Assembly (NCBI GenBank): GCA_947259375.1
Contig: CAMYLZ010000022.1
Location: 1-64,000 of the forward strand
Length of the DNA stretch: 64,000 nucleotides
Source of the DNA: an uncultured Parvularculaceae bacterium
GTDB lineage: Bacteria; Pseudomonadota; Alphaproteobacteria; Caulobacterales; Parvularculaceae
Direction of reading: 5' to 3'
Shown here: positions 45,389 through 55,126 of the stretch, piece after piece
How the letters are laid out: every line of letters starts with the position of its first letter
How positions within the stretch are numbered: the first letter of the stretch is position 1
Program-made: the position numbers and the translations under genes
The notes under the pieces: generated by a model
Told to the model about the DNA's origin: nothing
Seen by the model: the letters and a program-made list of their open reading frames with translations, nothing else
The model's database searches: none

Positions 45389-45408
45389 GCAGGTCGAATA
45401 GGCTGGCA

Positions 45409-45434
45409 GCGGCCGGCATCAAGTCGCCGGCCGC
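45409..45434. terminator. Hairpin between convergent genes
   Basis: GCGGCCGGC (45409-45417) pairs perfectly with GCCGGCCGC (45426-45434) across an eight-base loop. There is no strong T run on either side, so it may end transcription weakly. Confidence 0.45.
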
Positions 45435-45443
45435 CGCATTTCC

Positions 45444-47012
45444 CTAGCCGGTCTCGCTAACCCGGGCGAGCACGTCCTTGCGGACGATCGCATAATAAGG
45501 CCCATTGAAATTATAGACCGCCAGCTCGCCGAAGATTTCCTGCGCTGAGGCGTCATCGCCGACCTGCGCGAAACAGACCGCGCGATGATAGCGCACATAG
45601 ATGTTGTTCTGGTCCGCCTGCACAAGATGCGCCTCGGCCCCGGCGCAATCGCCCGCCTGATAGGCCGCTAGCCCCTCGAACATGTGCATCGGCTCATGCT
45701 TGCGGGGATTGGCGTCCGCCTCGACTTTCGCCGTGAAGTCTGCGGCGAGCGCCGCGACCGCATCCGCATCGCCCTGCCGCGCCGCCAGCATGCCGCGCGC
45801 GAACAGGACATTCGCTTCCTGCGCCCGTGCAAATTCCGGATTACCGACGCTCGCGGCCTGCCCCTCCGAAGCAGCAGCGAAATCGTCAATCGCCTCCTCG
45901 GCGGTCGCCACGTCACCATAATGGGTCGCGATCAGCGCGATATTGTTGAGCGCATTGATCTTGAGATCCGCCTCGCCCTCCATGCCGGAGCCTTCATATT
46001 CATCGATCAGCGCGCGCAATTCCGCGATCGCCGCGTCGGGATCGCCTTCATGCAGGCTCACATAGGCCCGGAACACGCCAAAGAACGGCGCGGTATTGGA
46101 ACCGCGCGCATCTTCAAGCGCCATCGCCCGGGTATAATCGGCGCGCGCCTCGTCATAATTGCCAAGGAACGAGTTGACATGGCCGCGTTGCTGCAATGGA
46201 GAGCCCAATGTCGGGGCCAGTTCGGCAGCACGCGTATAATCATTATACGCATCTTCCAACCGTCCTTGCGCACGATGGACATCGCCAAGCAAATCATAAG
46301 GCGTTGATTCATCCGGCTCGAGACTTACCGCTGTCTCGAAATGCATCGCCGCCTTGGCGAAATCCTTCGGCATCTGGTTGAGATAATTGTTACCGGCGGC
46401 GATATGCCCACCGACAAAATCCGGGGCCCGGTCCAGCGCCTGCGCAAGTGCGCTCCGCGCGTCGGAGATGCGCCCGACCGCGGTCAAGGCGTTGGCATAG
46501 CCGATCCAGGCGCGCGGGCTGTCGCCATTGAGTTCCGTTACCTGGCGGGCCTTTTCCACCCGGCCTTCCTGATTGCCGTCAAACGCATCCTGCCAGCCAT
46601 TGATAATCAACCGCTCGCTCTCGGAGGCGCCGTCGCGGCGCTCGCGCGCCTTGGCGAGATTGTCGGCAAATTCTTCCGTCGAGGCGCCGGTCAGCCCGGC
46701 GAACATGTAAGCGAGCGCGAAGTCCGGATCGGCCGCCGCCGCCTCTTCAAACAGGGCGTTCGCATCGACGAAACGGCCGACGTCATTAGCATGAAGCGCT
46801 TTGAGGAACATCGCCCGAGCCTCTTCAGAGACAGTCGACATCGGCAAACGCATCATCACATCCGGCGCTTCCGTCGCTGGTTTGGATGCGGTTTCCGCCG
46901 CTTCATAGCCGCCGGCATCGGCCGCCTCGCCGCCTGTTTCCGCCGAGCGCTCTCCACAACCCGCAGCGAGCGCGGTCGCGCCGCACCACAAAATCAACAT
47001 TCTTTTACGCAT
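45444..47012 (-). CDS. TPR-repeat lipoprotein
   Basis: A 522-aa protein with a lipoprotein signal (LILWCGATALAAGCGER, Cys19), a low-complexity linker, and TPR units through to the end: FVDANALFEEAAAADPDFAL, ARSALAQALDRAPDFVGGHI, AAMHFETAVSLEPDESTPYD and AYNDYTRAAELAPTLGSPLQ. AGGAGGGAG precedes ATG 47012. It would sit in the periplasm or at the outer membrane as a scaffold. It differs from the TPR protein at 25449 and shares no obvious motif beyond the repeat. Confidence 0.87.
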   Translation of the reverse strand: MRKRMLILWCGATALAAGCGERSAETGGEAADAGGYEAAETASKPATEAPDVMMRLPMSTVSEEARAMFLKALHANDVGRFVDANALFEEAAAADPDFALAYMFAGLTGASTEEFADNLAKARERRDGASESERLIINGWQDAFDGNQEGRVEKARQVTELNGDSPRAWIGYANALTAVGRISDARSALAQALDRAPDFVGGHIAAGNNYLNQMPKDFAKAAMHFETAVSLEPDESTPYDLLGDVHRAQGRLEDAYNDYTRAAELAPTLGSPLQQRGHVNSFLGNYDEARADYTRAMALEDARGSNTAPFFGVFRAYVSLHEGDPDAAIAELRALIDEYEGSGMEGEADLKINALNNIALIATHYGDVATAEEAIDDFAAASEGQAASVGNPEFARAQEANVLFARGMLAARQGDADAVAALAADFTAKVEADANPRKHEPMHMFEGLAAYQAGDCAGAEAHLVQADQNNIYVRYHRAVCFAQVGDDASAQEIFGELAVYNFNGPYYAIVRKDVLARVSETG

Positions 47013-47372
47013 GGTTTTCTCCCTCCTCTTGCCCGACGCCGGGCGTTCAACCCCACATGCACGCATTATATTCCGTAGGCATCGAAATTATCACAGCCGC
47101 AGCGCGCGGCACGCTTTTCGCAACAGGCTTGTGCAATGATGCGGCGGCTGTAAGCTCAACCGGCCGCATCGAGATCAGCCGCAATGCGCACGCAAAAAAC
47201 CAACACAGATGGCGCGATGGCGAGTACCGCCTTAACGGCGCGCCGTAATGCAAGCCACCGCGTATAAATACAGGCATGTACACAGAATAACGGCGGAAAA
47301 CTCACGCCGAACGGCGACAATAGGCCAGAACAAACCTCCTGTACACCCGACCCCCCGCCGCCTTTCCGGAGC
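47013..47372. other. 360-bp gap without a supported gene
   Basis: Short frames here have no ribosome sites or recognisable content. The region should hold the promoter of the leftward TPR lipoprotein. I see no repeat or hairpin of note. Confidence 0.55.
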
Positions 47373-47741
47373 TTAATCCGCCAGCAACACCCGCCGCGCC
47401 TCAGCGATCAGGCGGCGCTGCATGTCGATGGGCGGACCTTCGATTTCAGCGGTTCGCTCCAAAAGCTCGACAAGCCGGCTCTTTTCCGCTGGCGCGCATA
47501 TCTCAATGACCGGTCGCAAAACCTTGCGGACGATGTTGCCGGCGTCGTTGATCTCGCCAACAGCCACCCGCGCAAAGGCATAAAGTCCGCTGGCCGTTTC
47601 CCCGTCGGCGTCAAACGCCAAGCGCATATCGGCGAGAATTTGCGTCGTCTGGCGCTCGGTGACAGCCCCGTCATAGCTCGCAATCTGGTAGATCAGCACC
47701 GCCGCCGCCAACGCCACCAATATTGCAATGATGATATGCAT
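47373..47741 (-). CDS. Small single-pass membrane protein, unknown
   Basis: A 122-aa protein with an N-terminal membrane helix (IIIAILVALAAAVLIYQIA) followed by an all-helical soluble part: TTQILADMRLAFDADGETAS, LRPVIEICAPAEKSRLVELL and QRRLIAEARRVLLAD. GAAGGGGAA lies upstream of the ATG. It is not recognised. It lies between the TPR lipoprotein and the broken CPBP gene, all leftward. Confidence 0.65.
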   Translation of the reverse strand: MHIIIAILVALAAAVLIYQIASYDGAVTERQTTQILADMRLAFDADGETASGLYAFARVAVGEINDAGNIVRKVLRPVIEICAPAEKSRLVELLERTAEIEGPPIDMQRRLIAEARRVLLAD

Positions 47742-47842
47742 TGACCGTTCCCCTTCATCAGCATTGCGGCCGTAATTATTGATTTATTCGCCCGCGCGCG
47801 CCACCGCGTATTCAGGGCTTCCCCGCCAATTCGCACTTTCTC

Positions 47843-48559
47843 CTAAAACATGGTGAATGCGCCATTGGCGATATTGTGCGCGATCACAGGCAACAGAATG
47901 CTCCCAGTTTTCTCGCGCATCCATAGCAGCAATATCGACGGCCCGCCGGTCATCAAAAAGAATCCCAGTTCAAATTCGAACCCTCCCGGACCAAAGCTAA
48001 GTCCATGGGCAAGCCCGAATAGCGCCGACGTCAACAGCCCGCCAAAGCCTATCGGCGCACCCAAGATTGATATCCGTTTGGCGAAGGCTTCATTCATCGC
48101 CACGAGCAATACTCCGCGATAAAAAACCTCTTCGTCCAGACCTGGCATTGTCCATTGGAAGGCGACCGTCTCCCAATCATCACGCCCATCCGCGCCGCTT
48201 ATCGCCATGTAAAAAAACAGCGCGGACATAGCGGCGAAGACGAAATAAGCAGGCTACGACCTTTTATTTTGTTTGACCGTGATCCCGCAGCGACGGTAAC
48301 CGAAGAGAGGGAAGGCCGCGATTATGAGCATGAACGAAAGTGACAGCCCTTTGCCGAACCAATTCCAGCCAGACCCCTGCGGCAGGTTCGGCAAGGCGAA
48401 GAATCCTCGGGTCAGCAGAAAGTTGTAGACCACGTAAAGTGCTAAAGCACCGACAAACCAGGAAAGCCTAAACTGGTTTCGGAACATTACCGCACCGATC
48501 GCCCCCAGAACTGCGATGACGCCCACTTGGCCTAGAGTTAAATAAAACTCGCTCAACAT
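47843..48559 (-). pseudogene. CPBP intramembrane protease interrupted by an amber codon
   Basis: Two parts in the same frame on the minus strand make one CPBP gene. From ATG 48559 the first 101 codons give three or so membrane helices ending GYRRCGITVKQNKRS, then TAG at 48256-48254. Reading continues without a shift as PAYFVFAAMSALFFYMAI and on to the complete motifs GLDEEVFYRGVLL, LFGLAHGLSF and VIAHNIANG. Intact relatives run straight through this junction. A single TGG to TAG change would explain it. ATG 48229 could restart a truncated product, or the stop may be read through. It could also be a sequencing error. Confidence 0.8.
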
Positions 48560-48682
48560 TCGATTCGTTACCTTTCCGAAAAATTCCGTGCACCGCTGGA
48601 TTGCGCCAACTTCTCCTGGTTGACGCTAGGGTTTGCCACAAAGTAATGCTAATTGAACTAAGCGGCGATTTTCAACGGCAAG

Positions 48683-49102
48683 TTAATCGCCCGTGACCAA
48701 TGGCGGATCGCATGAGACCACCGCCATCGCGCTCATCGTCACCAGCGCGCCCTGCTTTGGCAGCGCTGAAACGGAAACGACAGAACGCGCCGGCGCACGC
48801 TCGTCCAACGCTTTCTCATAGACATCATTCATCGATGTAAAGTCCGCCATATCCGCAAGGAACACCGTGACATGAAGGAGATGGTCAAAGTCCGAACCGG
48901 CATGTTCCAGCATCAGCTTCATCGACTGCATGATCTGCGCAGTCTGGCTCGCCGCATCTGCGCCCGCCAATTCCTGCGTCGCCGGATCAACGCCGGCAAT
49001 CGCGCTGATCGAGATGAAGTCGCCCGATTTTGCGTAATGTGAGTAAGGGCCGATCGGCTTCATCAACCCGGGGAGCGTATACGTTTCGACTTTGCGTCCC
49101 AT
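48683..49102 (-). CDS. RidA family protein
   Basis: A 139-aa YjgF/Rid-family trimer subunit. It has the family core IGPYSHYAKSGDFISISAIA, QTAQIMQSMKLMLEHAGSDF and APARSVVSVSALPKQGALVT. The conserved Arg of the P-x-R-S segment is present. The usual acidic residue of the last motif (V-E-I-E in RidA) is replaced by VTMS, so imine deaminase activity is less certain and it may belong to another Rid subgroup. It starts 15 bp after pdxH and is probably co-transcribed. Confidence 0.87.
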   Translation of the reverse strand: MGRKVETYTLPGLMKPIGPYSHYAKSGDFISISAIAGVDPATQELAGADAASQTAQIMQSMKLMLEHAGSDFDHLLHVTVFLADMADFTSMNDVYEKALDERAPARSVVSVSALPKQGALVTMSAMAVVSCDPPLVTGD

Positions 49103-49116
49103 CGCGTCGCCTTTCG

Positions 49117-49770
49117 TTACGGATAAAGCGCCTGCTTCGCCCAACCGCCCTCTTGTTGAGTGTATTGCAAGCGCTCATGCAGTCGAAACGGCCGGTTCAC
49201 CCAGAATTCAATTGCCGAAGGCATTAGTCTGTAACCGGACCATTGCGGTGGGCGCGGTATCTCGCCGATTGCATATTTCGCCGCCTTTGCCGCCACCGCC
49301 TTTTCCAGTGCAAAACGCCCTTCGAGCGGACGCGATTGCGCCGACGCCCAGGCGCCGATGCGAGCGCCGCGAGCGCGGGTCTTGAAATAAGCGTCCGCCT
49401 CTTCCTCGCGCACTGGCTCGACCGCGCCGCGAAAGCGCACCTGGCGGCGGATCGATTTCCAGTGAAAGCACAAGGCGGCCTTCGGATTGGCGGCAAGCTG
49501 GCGGCCCTTGGCGCTTTCTAGATTGGTGTAGAAGCTGAGCCCGCAGGCGCTCACATCTTTTAGCAGCACCATGCGCACATCAGGAAGCCCGGCCTCGTCG
49601 ACCGTGGCCAACGCCATGGCGTTGGCGTCGTTCGGCTCGCTCTTGCCGGCGAGCGCCAGCCAGTCTGCGAATAGCGCGAAGGGATCGTCAATCGTGAAGA
49701 CATCGCCCTGATCTGCATCGGCTGCATAAGCCTCTTCGCTCGGCGTCGGCGGGATAATCTCGTCAGCCAT
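49117..49770 (-). CDS. pdxH: Pyridoxamine 5'-phosphate oxidase PdxH
   Basis: PdxH is the FMN-dependent oxidase that makes pyridoxal phosphate from PNP or PMP. The 217-aa product shows [71 protein letters not shown] and the C-terminal [18 protein letters not shown]. The last residues ([15 protein letters not shown]) keep the conserved tail shape. RidA-family proteins clear reactive enamines released by PLP enzymes, so the pdxH-rid pairing makes metabolic sense. Confidence 0.96.
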   Translation of the reverse strand: MADEIIPPTPSEEAYAADADQGDVFTIDDPFALFADWLALAGKSEPNDANAMALATVDEAGLPDVRMVLLKDVSACGLSFYTNLESAKGRQLAANPKAALCFHWKSIRRQVRFRGAVEPVREEEADAYFKTRARGARIGAWASAQSRPLEGRFALEKAVAAKAAKYAIGEIPRPPQWSGYRLMPSAIEFWVNRPFRLHERLQYTQQEGGWAKQALYP

Positions 49771-49883
49771 TTTACATTGGTCCTTTGCAGCCGGCGGCGA
49801 TCTTTCGCCCGTTAACGCTTTTCCCCCGGCGGCGGGCCATGATAAGGCTCGCCGTCAAACCCTAGCTGATATAGAAAACGCGC

Positions 49884-50984
49884 ATGTCTTTAAATAGTTT
49901 TGGCAGAGTCTTCCGGTTCACGACATGGGGCGAAAGCCACGGGCCCGCCCTCGGCGTCGTTATTGACGGCTGCCCGCCAGGCATTTTGCTGCATGCGCAG
50001 GATATCCAGGCCGCCCTCGACAAGCGTAAGCCCGGGGGCTCGAAATTCGTCACCCAGCGCAAGGAACCGGATGCCGTGAAAATTCTCTCCGGCATTTTCG
50101 AAGATGATCGAAGCAACGGGCCCCGCACCACCGGCACGCCCATCAGCCTGATGATCGAGAATGTCGACCAGCGCTCCAAGGACTATGCCGACATTCGCGA
50201 CAAATACCGGCCGGGCCACGCCGACTTCACTTATGACGCAAAATACGGCTTCAGGGACTATCGCGGCGGCGGGCGCTCCTCGGCGCGCGAAACGGCGGCA
50301 CGGGTCGCCGCTGGCGTCGTCGCTGAAAAGGCGCTGGCGTTTGTGCTCGGCGCCGACATATCAATCCGTGCCTGCCTCGTGCAGATGGGCCCGCACAAAA
50401 TCGACCGCGCGCGCTTCGACTGGGCGGAGATAGAGAACAACCCGTTCTGGTGCCCGGACGCCGAGGCCGCAAAATTGTGGGAGGAAAAGCTCGACGCCGC
50501 GCGCAAGGCCGGCTCTTCCATGGGCGCGGTGATCGAGGTTGTCGCGTCAGGCGTGCCGGCGGGGCTCGGCGCACCGGTCTATGGCAAGCTCGATGCGGAC
50601 CTGGCCGGCGCGATGATGTCGATTAACGCCGCGAAAGCCGTGGAGATCGGCGCCGGCATTGAAGCCGCGGCTTTGTCGGGTGAGGAAAATGCCGATGAAA
50701 TCCGCATGCGGAACGGCGCGCCGCATTTCTTGTCCAACAAGGCAGGCGGCATTCTCGGCGGCATATCGACGGGGCAGGACATTGTGGCCCGGTTCGCAGT
50801 CAAGCCGACCTCGTCGATCCTCACGCCGCGAAAAACCATCAACGCCCAGGGTGAGGAAACCGAAATCCTCACCAAAGGCCGCCACGACCCTTGCGTCGGC
50901 ATCAGGGGCGTTCCTGTCGGCGCGGCGATGATGGCGCTGGTGCTGGCGGATCACGCGATGTTGCATCGCGCGCAATGCGGATAA
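49884..50984 (+). CDS. aroC: Chorismate synthase AroC
   Basis: AroC converts EPSP to chorismate with reduced FMN, the last step of the shikimate pathway. The 366-aa product opens [20 protein letters not shown] and has [54 protein letters not shown] and the C-terminal [20 protein letters not shown]. It is divergent from pdxH with a 113-bp gap. The methyltransferase gene converges eight bases after its stop. Confidence 0.97.
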   Translation: MSLNSFGRVFRFTTWGESHGPALGVVIDGCPPGILLHAQDIQAALDKRKPGGSKFVTQRKEPDAVKILSGIFEDDRSNGPRTTGTPISLMIENVDQRSKDYADIRDKYRPGHADFTYDAKYGFRDYRGGGRSSARETAARVAAGVVAEKALAFVLGADISIRACLVQMGPHKIDRARFDWAEIENNPFWCPDAEAAKLWEEKLDAARKAGSSMGAVIEVVASGVPAGLGAPVYGKLDADLAGAMMSINAAKAVEIGAGIEAAALSGEENADEIRMRNGAPHFLSNKAGGILGGISTGQDIVARFAVKPTSSILTPRKTINAQGEETEILTKGRHDPCVGIRGVPVGAAMMALVLADHAMLHRAQCG

Positions 50985-50991
50985 GCGCGCC

Positions 50992-51735
50992 TTATTTGCG
51001 CCCGCCAAATGGCAAGATCGCTGGCGTCTTTTCCATATAGGATTTGTACTGATCGCCAAAAAGCTTGATCATATCACGCTCCTCATAACCAATCGCGACG
51101 AAAATATAAATCGTCCAGATTGAAGCAAAGAGCAGATGCCCGACGGTCATATGCGATGTCGACCAGAAGGCGACGATGAAGCCGAGATAAAGCGGATGAC
51201 GCAAATGCTTGTACAGCAATGGCGTGACGAATTTGGGCGGCGGCGCTTCTTTGGCCTTGAAGGCGTTCCAGCCCTGCTCGAGTCCAAATAGTGCAAAGTG
51301 GTTGATCAGAAATGTCGACAGCAACACCAGTGCAAAACCGGCAAAGAATAGAGCCAAGAGCACGCCTCGCCACAATGGCGCTTCAACCGACCAAACAACG
51401 CCCGGCATCGGCCGCCAGAACATGATCAGGATCCAAAGGACTACGACCGTCGCAAGAACATATGTGCTACGCTCCATCGGCCATGGCACAATTTTCGTCC
51501 AGGTCTTTTTAAAGCCCTGACGCGCCATGATGGAATGCTGCACGCCGAACAACAATAACAGGCACAAATTGACCAGCGCCGCCGCACCGCCGCCCGATCC
51601 CGGCCCGGCGTCAATGGTTTTGGGCGCATTGATAAACGCGGTCATGTCGCCGCCGACAAAGGCGACGAAGTACAAGAATGTGGCGAGGAATACGAGATAC
51701 GCGACGACGCTGCATATAAGAACCAGGACGCCCAT
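50992..51735 (-). CDS. MddA-like methanethiol S-methyltransferase
   Basis: A 247-aa membrane protein of the NnrU/isoprenylcysteine methyltransferase-like group. It has about five or six hydrophobic segments and the SAM-binding C-terminal pattern LLYKHLRHPLYLGFIVAFWS, TVGHLLFASIWTIYIF and GYEERDMIKLFGDQYKSYME. From memory this pattern is close to MddA, which methylates methanethiol to dimethyl sulfide. The related ICMT or NnrU families are alternatives. The gene stands alone next to aroC. Confidence 0.72.
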   Translation of the reverse strand: MGVLVLICSVVAYLVFLATFLYFVAFVGGDMTAFINAPKTIDAGPGSGGGAAALVNLCLLLLFGVQHSIMARQGFKKTWTKIVPWPMERSTYVLATVVVLWILIMFWRPMPGVVWSVEAPLWRGVLLALFFAGFALVLLSTFLINHFALFGLEQGWNAFKAKEAPPPKFVTPLLYKHLRHPLYLGFIVAFWSTSHMTVGHLLFASIWTIYIFVAIGYEERDMIKLFGDQYKSYMEKTPAILPFGGRK

Positions 51736-51848
51736 GACGTTTCTCCCTGATGGCCCGTGCGGATCGCAACGCGGGTGCTTTACACGAGTACGGATGAAAC
51801 GTCAAAAGAGCTTTTCTCGCCGCACGCACGCGGCCGTGTTGTTACGGC

Positions 51849-52922
51849 TTAAACCGGCTTTTCGAATGCTGTGACCTTGGTGAGGAAGGCAAGCGTTTCT
51901 TCCCGGCATTCGAGCCCTGCGTTACCGAACAGCGTTTTCAAGTCAGTACGACAATAGCTGTCGTAATAAGGCTCATGAAAGCCGCGCGGGAAGTTTTCCA
52001 GCAGAATGTCAAAACCCGGCTCGTCCCCATACTGAATAGTATCGACCTGGACGAGCATGCCGCCTGGCTTTAGCAGTCGTACAATTTCCGCCGCGACCCG
52101 ACCCCGTGCGCCGGGCGGCAATTCGTGGAACAAATAGACGGCGGTGATGATATCGAATGAGCCCTCAGGCAGGCCCGTCTCCTCTGCGTTTGCCTGTCGA
52201 TAGGTTACGTCTTTCCACCGGCCGAGCGCGGCGCACGCCTTGCCGAGATAGGCAGGCGACAGATCAAGCGCCGTCACATTGAGGTTCGGCCAGTTGTCCT
52301 TGACCTCGCTCAGGAAACGGGCCGTGCCGCACCCCAAATCAAGAAGGCGCGCTGCGCCGGCATCTTTCCCTTCCAGCGCTTTCCGAATGAAAGGCAATGC
52401 CTGCCGGCGCATCGGGCCCGCCGCGCCGGTGAACAGCGTCTCCACCTGCATGTCATAGCGCTCCGCGGAGCCTTCCGACAGCCAGCCATCCGTCTGATAA
52501 TGGAAGTTCTGAAGATAATAGCGGGGAAATTTTTCCTTCTGCGCTCCGGCATAGACCTCCGAATGGGCGCGCGCGGCCTTGCGCCGGGCGACTTTCCCGG
52601 CATCGCGCAAATAGTCGCGGCTCTGACGCCAGAGCTTCGGCAAAGAAGGCGGCCGCCGCAAGTCAATAGGTAGCTTGTACCGCCCGGTTTCGATGTTTTC
52701 CCAGTCGCGCTGGAAGAGCGCGCGAAACGCCTGTTTGAGCCGATTCCTGTCGAGCGGCCCGAACTCTTCCGCATACGGCGCCGCCCCGGGCTCTGTCAGC
52801 GGCCCCATCAGCCGCCGCCCATAAGCGTAATGCCCCGTAAACCACAAAACGCGCGCCGCCTGCGCCGCGCTATAGGCAGCGTGCCTGGCGCTCTTGGACA
52901 TGACGGAGGCAAGCGGCGGCAT
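51849..52922 (-). CDS. Class I SAM-dependent methyltransferase
   Basis: A 357-aa protein with a helical N-terminal part of about 170 residues (RQSRDYLRDAGKVARRKAA) and a C-terminal Rossmann methyltransferase domain. Motif I is RLLDLGCGTARFLSEVKDN, followed by NVTALDLSPAYLGKACAA, FDIITAVYLFHELP and LLKPGGMLVQVD. ATG 52922 follows AAGGGA by seven bases and lies three bases after the rRNA methyltransferase stop, so the two genes are translated together. Substrate unknown. Confidence 0.87.
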   Translation of the reverse strand: MPPLASVMSKSARHAAYSAAQAARVLWFTGHYAYGRRLMGPLTEPGAAPYAEEFGPLDRNRLKQAFRALFQRDWENIETGRYKLPIDLRRPPSLPKLWRQSRDYLRDAGKVARRKAARAHSEVYAGAQKEKFPRYYLQNFHYQTDGWLSEGSAERYDMQVETLFTGAAGPMRRQALPFIRKALEGKDAGAARLLDLGCGTARFLSEVKDNWPNLNVTALDLSPAYLGKACAALGRWKDVTYRQANAEETGLPEGSFDIITAVYLFHELPPGARGRVAAEIVRLLKPGGMLVQVDTIQYGDEPGFDILLENFPRGFHEPYYDSYCRTDLKTLFGNAGLECREETLAFLTKVTAFEKPV

Positions 52923-52925
52923 GGC

Positions 52926-54218
52926 CTATCCCTTCATGAACACCCCGACGAGCTCGACATGAGGAGAATAGACGAATTGATCAACCGGCGTCACCTGTTT
53001 CAACACATAGCCGCCGGCGCGCAGCGTGGCGGCGTCGCGCGCGAAACTTGCCGGATTGCATGACACGCCGATGACCACCGGAATTGCCGATTGCGCCAAA
53101 TGGCCCGCCTGAGCCCGCGCGCCCGCGCGCGGCGGGTCAAAAACCGCCGCATCAAAAGGCTTTAGTTCCGGCGCACTCAACGGACGCTCAAAGAGATTGC
53201 GCCTTTCCGCCCGCACCGGATGCGCGAGTGATGGATTTCGGCTCGCGGCATCGAGGGCGGCGATGGCGTTCGCATCGGAATCAAATGCATCGACCGCCGC
53301 ATTAGCCGCCAGCGGCAAGGTAAAGGTTCCGCAGCCGGAAAAAAGATCGACGATACGGCGCGCCCGACCCAGGACCGACACCACCGACGCCGTCAATGCC
53401 GCCTCTCCTTCGCGGCTCGCCTGCAAAAACCCGGCAGGCGGAAGCGTGACCGGCGTGCCGCCAAAGGCGACCGCGGGCGCGCCAAACGCGACCAGCGGCG
53501 CATCATTAATGGAGATGCGCAAGACGCCCGCCGCCCGCGCGGCATCCGACAATGCCATAATTTCCGCACCCGACACATCTTCGCCGGCGTCGCCGTCAAC
53601 AAACGAAACATCAAGCCCGTTATCGGCCAAAGTGACCATAAGGTCGAAACCGCGCCAGCTGTCCGGCGCTGCAGCAGCGAGCACCCGCAAGCGCTCCATC
53701 GCCGCATCGAGCGCCGGGTCGAGCACGGAACAGCGCGCAACATCGACGATGCGCGACGACATGCGTTCATTAAACCCGAGCGTGACGCGACCGCCATGGC
53801 GGCGCACTGCGAAACGCGCCCGGCGACGCGAGGCTGCTTCGCAGGCGACAAGCGGCGCGACAATGTCGGCATTGAAGCCTTCGCGCGCCAGCGCGGAGAT
53901 CACAAATCCGCGCTTGAGGTCGCGATAATAGTCCTGCTTTAAATGCTGGAGCGCACAGCCGCCGCATGCGCCGAACAGCGGGCATGGCGGCGCGGCTCGC
54001 TGCGCGCTTTCTTGCAACAGCTCGGCAATCGCGCCGCGCTCGCCCCAATAGTCGATACGTGCTTCGTCACCGGGTGCGCCATACGGCACATAGATCCGCA
54101 CGCCAGCAAGCTCCGCGACGGCGTCGCCGCGCGCACCAATGGCGCCGAGCGTTGCAACCGCGCTTTTCAATGGCGCGATCGCGCGTTTTTTTGACTTATG
54201 CCGTCTTCTCTGCGCCAA
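52926..54218 (-). CDS. TrmA/RlmD-family RNA 5-methyluridine methyltransferase
   Basis: A 430-aa RNA methyltransferase with an N-terminal TRAM domain (VATLGAIGARGDAVAELAG) and iron-sulfur cysteines in CPLFGACGGCALQHL and RCSVLDP. The SAM motif IVDLFSGCGTFTLPLA and FDAAVFDPPRAGARAQ follow, with the nucleophile Cys in GVSCNPASFARDA. Target could be U54 of tRNA or U1939 of 23S rRNA; sequence does not decide. TTG 54218 is the start, seven bases after an AAGGAG. It overlaps tlyA by 23 bases. Confidence 0.9.
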   Translation of the reverse strand: MAQRRRHKSKKRAIAPLKSAVATLGAIGARGDAVAELAGVRIYVPYGAPGDEARIDYWGERGAIAELLQESAQRAAPPCPLFGACGGCALQHLKQDYYRDLKRGFVISALAREGFNADIVAPLVACEAASRRRARFAVRRHGGRVTLGFNERMSSRIVDVARCSVLDPALDAAMERLRVLAAAAPDSWRGFDLMVTLADNGLDVSFVDGDAGEDVSGAEIMALSDAARAAGVLRISINDAPLVAFGAPAVAFGGTPVTLPPAGFLQASREGEAALTASVVSVLGRARRIVDLFSGCGTFTLPLAANAAVDAFDSDANAIAALDAASRNPSLAHPVRAERRNLFERPLSAPELKPFDAAVFDPPRAGARAQAGHLAQSAIPVVIGVSCNPASFARDAATLRAGGYVLKQVTPVDQFVYSPHVELVGVFMKG

Positions 54219-54930
54219 TCAGAAACTCCTTATTGCCATCGCCGCCGGCAATGGGGCTGTCGATATACCCCTTGGTCTTCCATCCGGGCTGATCGTTAAG
54301 CCAAGCCTGAATATCTTCCGCGACACCATAGCTGTTGGCGTAGCCGGGCCTGACGATGCCTCCCTTGCCCAGCTGCGACCTTCCCACCTCGAATTGCGGT
54401 TTGATCAGCGCGACAAGCTGCGCATGCGGCCCCGCCAGCGCCATCGCAAACGGCAAGGCCTTTTTCAGGCTGATAAAGCTAACATCGCAAACAATCAGAT
54501 CAATGGCCTCTGGAACTAGCGCCGCTGATAATTGCTTCGCATGCGTCTTTTCAAGATTTACGACGCGAGGGTCGCTGGCGATGCGTTCATGCAACTGGCC
54601 TTGTCCCACATCGACCGCATAAACTTTCGCCGCGCCGCCGCGCAACAGGACATCGGTAAAACCGCCGGTCGAAGCGCCGAGATCGAGGCAGGTCTTGCCG
54701 GCCGGATCGGCTTCCATGGTTCTAAGCGCCGCTTCAAGCTTTACCCCGCCGCGCGACACGAATGGATGGACCGCGCCTGAAAGGGTTATTTCATCGCCTT
54801 CGCCGACTTTCTGCGCCGGCTTTCTGGCGATGGTTCCGTTCACCACAACCAGCCCTGCGTTGATCGCTTCCTGCGCGCGGGCGCGACTGGGCGATAGGCC
54901 GGTTTGAACGAGATAACGATCAAGACGCAT
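54196..54930 (-). CDS. tlyA: TlyA family rRNA (cytidine-2'-O)-methyltransferase
   Basis: A 244-aa protein with an N-terminal S4 RNA-binding domain (RLDRYLVQTGLSPSRARAQE, VVVNGTIARKPAQKVGEGD) and a C-terminal FtsJ-like methyltransferase. SAM motif I is CLDLGASTGGFTDVLL, then YAVDVGQGQLHERI and LIVCDVSFISLKKALP. TlyA methylates ribosomal C1402 and/or C1920, affecting capreomycin binding in some bacteria; bacterial homologues are also called haemolysins. The start is ATG 54930. Position after dxs and before the RNA methyltransferase is common in alphaproteobacteria. Confidence 0.92.
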   Translation of the reverse strand: MRLDRYLVQTGLSPSRARAQEAINAGLVVVNGTIARKPAQKVGEGDEITLSGAVHPFVSRGGVKLEAALRTMEADPAGKTCLDLGASTGGFTDVLLRGGAAKVYAVDVGQGQLHERIASDPRVVNLEKTHAKQLSAALVPEAIDLIVCDVSFISLKKALPFAMALAGPHAQLVALIKPQFEVGRSQLGKGGIVRPGYANSYGVAEDIQAWLNDQPGWKTKGYIDSPIAGGDGNKEFLIGAEKTA

Positions 54931-55126
54931 GGGAAAAAAGCCGGTAGCGAAAATGTTCCTTTGCGGAGGCCCCCCCCTATAAAGGGCGTTTCGCGCCGCG
55001 CAACCGGCGCCGCAGTCCCCGTCCGCATATGGATTGACGCGCGCGCGGCAAATTCCCATATTTCTTGTCAGACGCCGCCCTTAAGACAGGCGGCGCACCA
55101 GTTGTAGGATTTTGCTGGAGCATCCA

